A stretch of 64,000 nt of DNA from NCBI GenBank assembly GCA_008638375.1, contig CM018051.1, positions 14,415,969-14,479,968 on the forward strand, written 5' to 3'. The position numbers were made by a program, and so were the translations under genes. Under the pieces are notes generated by a model that had not been told where the DNA came from, did not search any database, and saw only the letters and a program-made list of their open reading frames with translations. Positions 23,318 to 33,699 of the stretch are shown one piece after another. The stretch is from Nyssa sinensis (Eukaryota > Streptophyta > Magnoliopsida > Cornales > Nyssaceae). Each line of letters starts with the position of its first letter. Positions within the stretch are counted from its first letter, which is position 1.

Positions 23318-24889
23318 GTGAAAGTGATCAAACAATTAACAAATTAATCTCAAACAAGTAATTAAAAATAAACAAAATGTACAAAAAATGTACAAGATTT
23401 ACGTGATTTGGTAAGACGCTTACGTCTATGGACAGTGATAATCAGTCCACTATGTATCAAAGAGATTACAAGAACAAAAAATTTCAAAACTGGAAACTCT
23501 TTTTTCTCTAATAAAGATTATCTTCTCCTAAGTCAAAACTATAAAAGATAATACTCTTATATAAATGGGTTACAACATAAGAGACAAAACATGCCCAAAA
23601 ACAAAAACATGTCAAAAAAATTTCTCGAGAATGTCTCGTAACTCGGGTTGCAAACGAGTAATCAAAAATTTGAGTGAATTCATGACAACCACCCAACATA
23701 TATAAACATGCATACATGTGTATTTATTGAGACAAATATAACCATATGTAAGTAAAAATATAAAAATATGTATGTATATTTATGTGCATATATAAACATT
23801 TACACATGTAAGTGTGGTAGAATAACACATTAATAAGTATACAGATATATACGTAAGTGTATACAAAGGGATTTGAAAATATTTTTTAAGCACTACTTGT
23901 GCCTGTCTTATTTAAACAAAAACAAAAAAACTAAAAAAGTGATACAAAAACAATGCATAAGAAATTCACATGCCAACTTCAAGGAGTAGTTTGATTAGTG
24001 ACACTAGAGAAATAAGTATTTAAGAGTGTAAGGTCTCTAATTTAATATTTCACAAGCATTCTTGGCACTATTTGTTTTTACAAGCATAAGTTTGTGCGAA
24101 ATGGTTGTGACTTGTGACAAAGAGTTGGTGAGATTTATCCCGTTTGATGCGTAAGTCACTAATAAAATTTCTTATCATTACCAAAAAAGAAAAAAAAAAT
24201 TCAGTGAGTCACTCATAAAACTCGACCGAGTCATCTAAATCTGTGAGATTCATGCCTAACTTAACTCAAAAAATAAGGCCATTTAAATAACAATTGACTT
24301 GGAAAATGCAAACAAAGTAACTCAAAAAGCTCAGCCTTATAGGATACTCTAATTTTTGAACTTCCAATAATTATTTTAAGGTTCTTATTGAAGGTTAATT
24401 TCCAATTTTTTTAATATCACCATTTTACTTAACCGAGTCATAGATTAACTTGAATTTCAAAGACAAGTTAGACAAACAGAATCAAGCCAAAATTAAGTGT
24501 TCATTAGGTTGAACATTGTAAAAGTATTATTTGAATTAAACAGTTGAGTGTTTGAATTACATATATTAATATAATGAATTTACAATGCAATTTCACTATC
24601 TTTCCTCTTTCACTATAATTCCTTTCTCGATAAACACTAATGTATTAACCAATTATTGTATATAATAATTTGATATAAAATTCACTCAATTACAAAAATT
24701 TTGTATGACACTTAATTATAAAAAATCATAAAATTTCATTAAAAACATAACATGTACACAACTAATTCATCACACCCCTCCCCCTCCCTACAAATCTGTT
24801 ACCAAAAAATTCCAGTTCAAAACCAACTCAACACAACCATAACAAAACATATTTGTTCATTACAAGAAAAATAATACTACAAGATGTTG
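22061..24889. other. intergenic, AT-rich, one dispersed repeat
   Basis: Mostly AT-rich single-copy-looking sequence with an (AT)15 run at 23283-23312 and, next to it, the dispersed repeat described separately. No gene is supported. Confidence 0.5.
23395..23720 (-). repeat. dispersed repeat, also present in segment copies A-C
   Basis: The minus-strand translation contains HEFTQIFDYSFAT followed by FLTCFCFWACFVS. The plus strand near 38330-38440 reads HEFIQIFDDLFET and related wording, and the same lies near 54905-55010 and 59390-59500. So this is a shared repeat in opposite orientation, not a gene. It begins (plus strand) with TTTACGTGATTTGG and a TACGTC motif. Confidence 0.6.
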
Positions 24890-25480
24890 TCTTGATCACT
24901 TTCCATAAGAAGTTGATGTCTTGACCTTTAAATATTATATCAATTCTTATGTTTTTGACCAACGCATCTTATGGACTATATAGCTTCCTTTTTGCATAAA
25001 CTATGTTGGTCCAAGAGCAAAAGGCATCAAAAACGGTTTTATGACTTGAAACAGTTTGTCTAAGATCACTCTTTAGCAGAAGATGCCATCTTGATCTTTA
25101 AATATTATACTAAAAATGTTGTTTTAGTTGTTTGATCAATGAAACTTATGAGATATGTACCTTCCTTTAGCATAAACTATATTAATCAAATAACAAAAAA
25201 CATCAAAAAGGTTGATGAATAAAACTTGTCTTTAACGCAATCATTTATGTTCATTTCAATCATAAATCAAAAATAGGTTGTAGAGATATTCATTGATCTC
25301 TCCATGAAGAAGATGATATCCTAATCTTTAAATATCACACTGATTCTGATGTCTTTGTTGTATGACCAATGCAGTCTATGACATCTGTAACTTCTTTTTT
25401 TACATAAACTACAGTAACAGTAATGAGATAGCAAAAGAACATCAAAATGATTTGATCACTGAAACTTGTATTCAACAATT
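24890..25480. repeat. three diverged tandem units of ~170-230 bp
   Basis: Each unit has, in order, a GATCACT/GATCTCT word, AGAAG(T/A)TGATG-like, CTTTAAATATTA(T/C)A at 24931, 25098 and 25326, a TTGACCAA/TTGATCAA-like word, CTTCCTTT or CTTCTTTT with CATAAACTA, and CATCAAAA near the end. The units differ considerably, so the array is old. Confidence 0.65.
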
Positions 25481-25684
25481 GTAATGGAGATGATCTGTGA
25501 AGAATATTATTTTTGAAACCCTACATTCTGCAAAGGAAGATAAGATCAAATGAGACATACGTGTATAAATTTATATATCGGCATGAACACCGATTGTATA
25601 TAGACAAAAAATGACGAAAGTTAAAGAGATGCATAGAAAAAACCAAACGCCATAGAGAGAATATAGGGACTAAAAAATTGGGAC

Positions 25685-25873
25685 AAAATTGAAAAAAATG
25701 TAATTAAAAAAAAAAACATAAAACGGGTAATTTTATCATTTTGAAAAAAAAAAATTAATTGAATAAAATATTTGTACTTTATCAGGTACAGTATAGGAGG
25801 TCAGTTTAATTCAAAAACCTTAAAAAATGTCAATATAATTATTAGAAATTTCAAAAGATGACAATATAATTTA
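25685..25873. mobile_element. partial family 1 foldback element (right arm)
   Basis: Only the right half of the palindrome is recognisable: a GGGTAATTTTATCATTTTG centre, then a GGAGGTCAGTTTAATT motif and the terminal AATATAATTTAT. Confidence 0.55.
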
Positions 25874-26021
25874 TTTTTTAGAATTTAATATTTAAGTTAG
25901 ATACATAGGGTAATTCATTATATTAAAGTCTTGGTATTTTAAGAGTCTTTTAAGTAGATTCTAAGTGTAATGTAATTGTTATATGTAGGCTAGTGGTCAT
26001 TGTATACAACACACAACACAA

Positions 26022-26510
26022 TTAAGAGCATCTGCAATCCATAATTTTCAAATTCATCTTCATTTTAGTATTTTTTTCATATTTGAAGATGATGGATCTC
26101 ACATTTTTACATTTTCACTCTAATTATATCAATCTTCAAATTACTATTCATTCTTCAAATCTTACTTTTCATAATATTATTTATGTCTGAAATACAATTA
26201 TTTAACATATATTTATCTAAACTTCAATTATTTATCACTTTTTTTTGTTAAAAATTCCATGATATATTCAAGAAATATCTTGATAATAAAAAATTATTGA
26301 AAAAATAATTTTAAATATTTATTTAAATAACTTATTATTAATTTAAAGTATTATAAAAATAATTAGTGGATAAATAGTGACTAAATAGTATATGAATAGT
26401 GATTTAAAGAATGAATAGTGAACCTTTAAAGATGAAGATCAAAAATGAAAATACTATTCATTCTTTCAAATTTGATGCCAATTTGAAGATGGGTTAGAGT
26501 GCTATTTTTT
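26022..26510. mobile_element. MITE-like element starting GAGCATCTGCAATCC
   Basis: The start AAGAGCATCTGCAATCC is a common terminus of plant MITEs. The right end GATGGGTTAGAGTGCT is its imperfect reverse complement. Inside, ACTATTCATTC on the left mirrors GAATGAATAGTG on the right. No coding capacity is seen, and exact ends and target duplication are unclear. Confidence 0.5.
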
Positions 26511-27164
26511 TTTTCACCACCTTTAAATTTGAAGATTTGAAAATGAATTAAAGATGATCCAAGTAGAAGAAATGAATTTGTTAGACTCAAGTAATTTTTA
26601 AAGTACTGTTACTTCTTAGGGGTGTTGTACGACTTTAGGTTGTACATATCCACAAACTGATGTCTACACACATTTTGTTAAACTTTAGTTATTGTACATC
26701 AAATTGTACCAACACTCAAATTGTCTTAGAAAGAACAAATCATTCATTTTTTTTTTTCAACAATCTATCATGTTCCACGTTTCAGAATATGTGGCAGACC
26801 ACATACATGTTCTCGTTCTATATACAGTGATTTTTTATTTTTTATTTTTGGGGAAGGAACTGGTGTAAATGTACAATGATTATCTGTGCTTTGGCTAGCA
26901 TTTCTCCTATTTTTGCATTTTGTTTTTCTAACATTCATCACATTGAAACAAGTACTCATTTTTCCTTCTAGGCTAGGGTGTTCTCTGCCCATTTTTAACT
27001 CCAGACCAATATACCAACACTAATGTTAATTAGGCACTGTTGATGCTTCGATTATTCGATACTTGTGCCATGGTTTTCATTTGATTTTGATATTATCTTG
27101 ATGAATTAAACCGAGTGTCCTTGTGCTGACCTTGGCTAATTGCCCCAAAATTTAATAGCCAACA

Positions 27165-27465
27165 GTAAGTGCAAAGGATGACGTTTTGATGTCCATGTTT
27201 ATATACTCACATGAAATGAGTCTTATTAGTAGGACTCATAATAATAACTATTTGATGTGAACATATAAACATCAATACAAAGGTCATGAATCATCGTTCA
27301 TGCAAAAGATAGCGTTTGATGTCCATGTATTGATATTCATATACTCAAATAAAGCGAGTCTCATTAATGGAACTTGTAATGATGACTCCATCATCTCATG
27401 TGAGTATATGAACATTAATATGCAGGGATCATGAATTATGAATTATTGTCCATGCAAATGTGGCA
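27165..27465. repeat. two tandem units, each with a hairpin
   Basis: Two related units begin at about 27173 and 27303 with GCAAA(G)GATA/GACG and TTTGATGTCCATGT. Each contains GAGTCTTATTAGTAGGACTC or its relative GAGTCTCATTAATGGAACT, which fold back on themselves, and each ends near ATGAATCAT or ATGAATTAT. Each unit can form a stem over most of its length (ATACTCA ... TGTGAACATAT). Confidence 0.55.
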
Positions 27466-27739
27466 CAAATTAACTCTTTGGAAAAAGCACTGATGGGTCT
27501 TCAACTAACCAAAACAATGAGATAGATGGTTGATATTGGTAGTATCTTTTTTTTTTTTTTTTTTTGGTGAAGTAATGTTGGTAGAATTTTTAGAATAAGA
27601 TATGTGGATTGACTACTGTGGTGGCACCTTCCCTTGATCCATACACTAATTGGATCCATAGTCGCACAGTAAAAAAACTAAATCATAGTTCCCTTTCCAC
27701 AAATGAGGAACATGAATTTATCAGCATGATCGAGGTTCA

Positions 27740-28186
27740 TTTGCTCCAAGCTTGCTAGATTGAGAACCTCAAGAAGGCATTGGCTAGCAAGGAAGCACGG
27801 ACAGTACCAAAGGAACCAAGATCACCATTCGAGAAGCCAAGAGCAATGGCTGAGCGAACTCCACAGCCCCGCCCCGAAGGTTGGGCATTGAAAATTGCAG
27901 CACAGTAAAAATGGAGAAAGTAATAAAGTGTGAAGATAGCAAGGGGCCCAAAACCCCCAATAGTCCCAACTCGGTCATGAAGAATAAGTTTGGAAGGTCC
28001 AAAATATGTCAGTAAGTATCCTGAGCAAAATATCAGAGGCTGTGAGCAAGCCTGTACAGTTTGAAGCAATGTCATTCCAGAAACGTGGCTAGCTTCAAGA
28101 TTGATCCATCAGTCCTTGCCAGAAATGAGGTTCAGATTGTGATGCAAAGTGAACTTGCAGGCTCTCAGACATCAAGAGGAATGTAA
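27740..28186 (+). pseudogene. KIN-14 kinesin C-terminal tail, decayed fragment
   Basis: Plus-strand frames give, in order, IENLKKALASKEARTVP (27759-27809), a segment KEPRSPFEKPRAMAERTP (to about 27865), then after a frameshift RRLGIENCSTVKMEKV (about 27874-27921) and GPKTPNSPNS. Next come EAVSKPVQFEAMSFQKRG (28036-28089) followed by TAG, and after another frame change VLARNEVQIVMQSELAGSQT (28114-28173). This is the order of conserved blocks in the C-terminal tail of plant KIN-14 minus-end-directed kinesins. The motor, neck and calponin-homology regions are absent. A further piece, EAVSPINGISSIQDGRSP, is readable at 28514-28567. The opposite strand also has an open frame here but with no family match. 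The role assignment rests on remembered family motifs. Confidence 0.7.
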
Positions 28187-28498
28187 AACTCAAACTTCTT
28201 ATTATCTTTGCACCTTATATCATTGTAGTGGTTATTTAAACATTTACTTCCTTTATGGTAAATTTAATCGTCGGAGTTTTAACTTTTAAGTTATTGTAGC
28301 TCATTTCCTATGCTGTCACTCAATCATTGTCATGTCTCTATATTGTGAAGGTTGCAATGTTCCAAGTTCCAACTGCAACGCATTATATGAATAATGGTAG
28401 TATTATCAACTTTATTAAAAATATATACATTAATTAAACCTTGTGTATAATGTGCTGCACTGCTGCTTTCTCAAGGGTTCTACAAAGTTACAGGACCC

Positions 28499-28575
28499 AA
28501 CATAATTCAATTGAAGCAGTGTCACCTATCAATGGCATTAGCAGCATTCAAGATGGAAGATCACCAAATCCACAT
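28499..28575 (+). pseudogene. second KIN-14 tail fragment
   Basis: About 26 codons containing EAVSPINGISSIQDGRSP, a block found downstream of the VMQSEL block in KIN-14 tails. It is separated from the first part by about 310 bp of AT-rich DNA, which may be an intron or an insertion. The frame then runs out of similarity. Confidence 0.5.
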
Positions 28576-28599
28576 GATTTTAAATCCCTTTTTTGTTTC

Positions 28600-30907
28600 C
28601 CAAATATATACTGATTGATGAATCAAGCTACTTTTATTGAATTTACAAAGATGAACGATAGAAGAAAAAAAACGTTCAGATGTTGCAGGTGTAGTGGCAA
28701 CCGAGCAGGTTGCTTCATGAGTTCGATATGTCAAACAACAATCATTTAATGGATTAGGCCTGTGTTTCGCTGCTGATTGAAATGCTTATGGGCTTTTGTA
28801 TATTCCAGATTTCATTTTTAACTAAAATCATATACCATTTATAATAAGTTTCAGGTTTTCCCTAAAATTTCTTGCAAGTTTTGTTCTGACTTCCTAAACG
28901 AGTACACAAATGTTGGATGTAGGCTCTATACATACTCCGAAATTAGGTGGGAAAAAGGCACAAGTTTGAATCTTGACAGTGTTCTTGTGGGAAGTTGTTG
29001 GGAGAAAGAAATATCCTAATCCTTCAACCCGTTGAAGTTCAGTTTGAGAAAAAGAAAAAATCTGAATGGTGAAAAATTGAGGCAAAGAGAGGGTGATCAA
29101 TTTTTGCAGCAATGGAACAGCTCCAAATTGGACCACTTAGTATTTTTACAGTCCTGAGTTTCAAATACGTTGAAAAAGGGACAATCCATGGGTAAATAAT
29201 TTGGCAAAAAAATGATTTGGGGAGATCCTGATGCAGGGGTAGAAAGGAAAAAGGAAAGAAGAGACGAGCATCTTTCTTCCCTCTGATTTCATCTCCTCTC
29301 TCTTTCTCCCTATTTCTTCTTCTTCCCTTGTCTTTCTTCTCTTCTTTAATCTTTCCTTCCTACTGGTTCTACTTCTACATCAGATGCATATAGCAAAATT
29401 ACAGAAATCCCACGTAGCTAAAGTTTGACAAAGAGTCAGAAATCTGTAAACAACAAAAGGCTACAAGTCAAAATCTGTCCCCCCTAGAAAATACATCTTA
29501 AAAACCTTTGTATGCATAAAATATATATATATATATAGAAGCAATTGTAACCATGAATTATTGGAAGGAGTCCACAAGTGCAATGATTGGAGGATAAAAG
29601 TCTCAGATAAAAGGTCAATTTCAAAAGGCTCTAGCATTCATGGTGTTAAATGTGCCTATAATGGTCATTAAAGTGCCTTATAGAACCTAAAATCCTTTAA
29701 ATATAGGTTTCAGTCACAGATATTACACCCATATCTAATTTCAAGGCCATAACATAATCTGACAGATCCCAGATGGGAATGTCGGCATGAACCAGAAAAG
29801 TTTGGGTACGGAAATGGGATCCCAAACTTTCTCATCTCATGGAAAACCATTTTCACTAAAATCCCTCTTTTTTCCAATCCAAATCCTCCTCTTCAATTAG
29901 TACTTTTTCACAAAGAGCAAACACAAGATTACAAATCCAGTGTTGAACATAATAAACTCTATACAAAATGCTAAAAAGGATAGAAAAAGAGCAGTTCCAA
30001 TAACATCTAATATTACCGAAAACCATCTCATTTTAGGAGTATAATTGGCCAACCGGAATGTTGTGACTGAAATGTTCAAACCACTGAATGTTTCCTGAAA
30101 TTTAACCAAAAGAAGAGAGGATATGCTGACAAAGAAATTAAAAACCATTCTTTCCATTTAGAAATTATGAAGACATGAGAGTTAAGTTTTAACATATTTC
30201 ATTTCGTATCAAAATCGTCCCCAACTCCATCTATGTTTGCACCTCATGAACACAAATCCTAAGAGATTAGTGAGAGAAGGATGTCTGCCTCACTTGAGTA
30301 GTTGAAATTTAAGGCTTCACTTACGAACAATAATTAAGTCACTGAAAGTAGCTAAAAATACAGAAGAGATAAAGGAAGCAGAACAGTAATGGGTTCTGCA
30401 ATTGCTTTTTTTGGAGTTGGTCAATGGATCTATAGTCAGCAGTTAAAAGAGTAGCTGAGACTGGTATTTACAGAAAGAGGTCAGTAAGCTCCAAGTGCTT
30501 GAGCTTCCTTTCTTTGAGAAAAGATAAACCAAATGAATTGAGAATTGTTATAGAAACTCAGTTGAATTATGATTTTGCTCAATAGATCATCAAAACATTG
30601 AATTAGTGATGCCAGGTCAGAGCCAAAATTGGGAGAAACCATCATCAAAACATCAAAGCACCAATGATTTAAAATTCAATTCAATTCATTGAAATGATCA
30701 AAAGTTTACAAGAAAAATTAAAGAATGGAATCTTTGCTAGTATGTATAAAAAATGAGCTTATTTTTACTACTTAGTGTACAGAAGAAGACATGTAATATG
30801 ACTATCTCTACAAACAAACATCTCCCTTTTCTTCTTCTTTTGGTTAGTAATCTACAACTGTCAAAGAAACAAAAATGAAGAATAAGCACAAAATAAAAAT
30901 TTGTTAT
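28600..30907. other. intergenic between kinesin relic and GT61 gene
   Basis: A pyrimidine-rich tract (CTTCTTCC-type words) lies at 29265-29375. Minus-strand frames at 28894-29136 and 29897-30157 are open but unrecognised; the second is strongly hydrophobic and could be chance in T-rich DNA. No gene is supported. Confidence 0.5.
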
Positions 30908-32670
30908 TTACAGTGATTGAAGATGAGAATGCCGGTTCTTCTTAGCAAAAGAGTACACATAGGCTCGAACCAACCTCTTTCGAAATCTTCCAAGATTTAA
31001 CTTCACATTTTGGTGGTCAAGATAGATCTTCTTAGTGTATTCCCACCCCTTCTTGGCCACGCTGCTCAGATCTCTCAGAATTGGATCATTCTTATCATAA
31101 TCATCATACAATGAGCTCTCTCTCGGAAGGATTTTGTAGCCAATGTACCTCAAACCAAGCTTCATTGCAGGTTCCCCATAATAAGTCTCAGCTGCCCATT
31201 CTGTTCCAAGTGGTATCACTTGGATGAAAACAGAGCCAGGCTTCACAAAGAGAAAATGGGTCATGGCAGCTCCATGGACTCCAATCATAACATCACTTGA
31301 ATTAAGTACCCTATAAATCTTGGCCAATTCTGTTGTCCGCTCAGGTCTCAAAACTTTCAACTTGAAATCCAATTTTCTCTGCCATTTTCACCAGTGAATC
31401 TTCATTAGTTATCGCTCTAGACCCATTTCTAGATAATATGACCAATTTTGGTTTCTTCAACTCTATTGAGTTCTTTGATGATGGTGGTAACGAAAGCTTG
31501 TCTGTCAAATTCAAATGCACTTCATGCTCTTCATCTTGAATTAAACCTCTGATTCGAGGCCAATAAGCTTGGTCTAGAAGGTCTCGAAAATCTCTAATGG
31601 TCTTATTCCCCTCCATCAATGAAGAATCCACAGTGAGCTCATCATGAATTTTCAAACCAACAATGGCTTCAGGGAAGCAGTGTGTTCTCTTGTCTCCACT
31701 GAAATCTATTGGTGGATGGTCCGAGAGTAGTGAAAGGATGTTTCCATACTTGGTAATCCACCAACTATGATACTCAAGAATAACAAACACAACCTTCTTG
31801 TTCAAATGTTGAGAAGTAATGTATAAAGGCAAAATTCCATCGTTGAATTCGTGATAAACATTACCAGTGTAGCCTCCAGTTGAGAAGAACACTGCTGGAA
31901 CATCATGCCAGACATCACAATGATGGCGACTATCCTGAATTTTCTTTCTTTGAAATAAGGTTTAGTTCATCAATGGTGTCCATAACACTTGTCTCCCATT
32001 TTCGGGTATAGGGCTTAATCTTTTCATGTTGAAGTTCCTCTTCTTTGCTATCTTCGGCCAGGGCAGAAAAAGAATCAATGAAACCATTGGTGTTCTTTGA
32101 ACTATAAAGGTAGATTGAAGAGGAAGCAGAGTGTGTTCTAACATCCCCTTTCATAATACATATATCAGAACGAATACTGCCTCTATCACAACATATTGTT
32201 CCTGCATTTAAACAAAACATTTTCCAATTTATTATAGAGGGAGAGACAGAGAGAATATAATAAGTTGAAAGACCAAAAGGCAATCTTTTTATTATCTAAG
32301 CCCGCCACAATAAATCATTATATCAATCTCAGCATGATTAAACACTAAAAGAAGAAACAAAATTAAAGATTGAGGAACAAAATGGCATCTTTTTACATCA
32401 ATCACCATGATCAAAAGGTAAATCCCAGCCTAAAAAAAAGGAGATCGATGAACAAAGGATATTATTATTTATATCTATCTTACTATGATTAAACACTAAA
32501 AGGAAAAACAAAATTAAAGATCGAGGAACAAAATGGTATCTTTTTACATCCATCTCACCAAGATTAACTAAAAGGTAAATCCACCCTCAAAAAATAATAC
32601 TAATAACAATTGGAGATTGATGAACAAATGGTATTATTCATATCTCACTCACTACGATTAAAAAATAAGC

Positions 32671-32702
<32 letters not shown>

Positions 32703-32785
32703 GAGAGAGAGCGAGAGAGATTCAAGACCAACATGGTACTTTTAATACTTTTCATATTCATCTCGCCATGTTAAAAGATTAAACC

Positions 32786-32842
<57 letters not shown>

Positions 32843-33387
32843 TCATTAGAAATTGAAGACCGAGTAATTTTTATATATATCCATCTCACCATGATTAAAC
32901 ATTAAATAGAAAAAAAAAACATTGAGATTGATTAACAAAGGATCTCAACATGGTCGTATACTGCAAGGGTTACAAACAAAAAAGGAAAATAAAAGACAAC
33001 AGAGAGAGGGCTAACCATTAGAGATTGAAGAACAAAGGGGAGCATTTACGCCATCATCTTCACCTCCAAATGAAGCTGCAAAACCAAGAAAGAGACGTCA
33101 GGAAACAGAGAAGGAAAAATAATAATAATAAAAAATGAATACCATATATGAAAGAGGAAACGCTTACATAAAAGAGAGAAGTTGGAGGGGAAGTCGAAGA
33201 GTTGAGGGGCTAAAATCAAGCTACAGGATAGGAGAGAGAGAAAGAGGAGAGACAGAAGTTTGGGTCTTGTTCTCTTGTTGTAACCAAAGGTTCCACAGAC
33301 TAAACCTAGGCTCTGTGACTCCTCATCTTCAACAACAGCAACTTCCCCTTTTTTCAACAAATGATATTTCTTCTGGAAATGCACCAT
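30908..33387 (-). CDS. GT61 family glycosyltransferase (three exons, two apparent frameshifts)
   Basis: Proposed exons are 33387-33168, 33075-33016 and 32201-30908, with GT-AG borders (donors GTAAGC and GTTAGC, acceptors TTTTGCAG and AATGCAG). Residues 1-40 are cytosolic, 43-63 form a membrane anchor (LLSLLFLSLLSCSLILAPQLF), then comes a luminal GT61 (DUF563) domain: TICCDRGSIRSDICIMKGD, FFSTGGYTGNVYHEFNDGIL, VVFVILEYHSWW, DFSGDKRTHCFPEAIVG, LVILSRNGSRAITNE, VMIGVHGAAMTHFLF and VFIQVIPLGTEWAAETYYG. Such enzymes are Golgi type II proteins; plant members add xylose or arabinose to xylan, and the substrate here is not determinable. Exon 3 needs two single-base corrections, at an A run near 31938 and another near 31356; without them translation stops at 31930-31932. 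With both removed the frame is exact to the TAA at 30908, about 430 codons for exon 3. Length, about 520 residues, fits the family. Confidence 0.9.
32266..32950. repeat. degenerate minisatellite in GT61 intron 2
   Basis: About eight units, spaced about 70-130 bp, each contain a core like AGATTGA(G/T)GAACAAA(A/T)GG followed by CAT(C)-rich and ATCTCACCATGATTAAA-like parts. Cores lie near 32266, 32367, 32441, 32518, 32613, 32717, 32848 and 32923. Microsatellites (CA)13 at 32670-32695 and (AT)n(GT)18 at 32786-32840 have grown inside two units. The same core occurs in exon 2 at about 33020. Confidence 0.7.
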
Positions 33388-33446
33388 TTCTTCTGCAACA
33401 AGCCAGAGAGAGAGAGAGAGATGTATGTGGAGAGAGACGGTGAAAA

Positions 33447-33454
33447 TATTTATA
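33447..33454 (-). promoter_or_regulatory. TATA box of GT61 gene
   Basis: TATAAATA on the minus strand, about 60 bp before the start codon at 33387. The short leader between contains a CT microsatellite (33405-33420). Confidence 0.6.
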
Positions 33455-33668
33455 TGAACAGATAGAGTTGAGGGCAAATGGTTACGTGGGAAGGCGCTTC
33501 TGGGGTGGCTCTGTTTAGGAATCAAAGGAGGTGTCCACACAAATCAGCCTTTCGGGGAAAGAGGCGGTTTATGGTGAAATGCGTGTGTTATGAGGAGATG
33601 AAAGGAGACCTGGTGCTGGGTTGGCTGCCTTTCTGACGTCCTTCTGGGGTGGTGAGATTCGTGAGTCC

Positions 33669-33674
33669 CACGTG
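33669..33674 (-). promoter_or_regulatory. G-box upstream of GT61 gene
   Basis: A CCACGTGCC-type G-box core (CACGTG) about 280 bp before the start codon. G-boxes bind bZIP and bHLH factors; function here is inferred from position only. Confidence 0.4.
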
Positions 33675-33699
33675 CCATTGATCTCCGTGAAAAGTTCAC

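Noticed and set aside
24890..25480. Spaced repeats as a possible CRISPR array
   Set aside because: Units are ~200 bp and diverged, no short exact repeats with unique spacers, and the genome is a plant's.
27755..28075. Minus-strand frame of 106 residues, hydrophobic, looks like a membrane protein
   Set aside because: The plus strand of the same DNA gives four ordered blocks of a KIN-14 kinesin tail, a much better explanation; the minus frame is a shadow.
29897..30157. Minus-strand hydrophobic frame of 86 residues
   Set aside because: T-rich DNA easily gives hydrophobic frames; no family recognised, no splice or promoter signals.
33135..33443. Plus-strand frame of 102 residues, Arg/Glu-rich
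   Set aside because: It is antisense to exon 1 and leader of the GT61 gene; the charged residues come from GA repeats.
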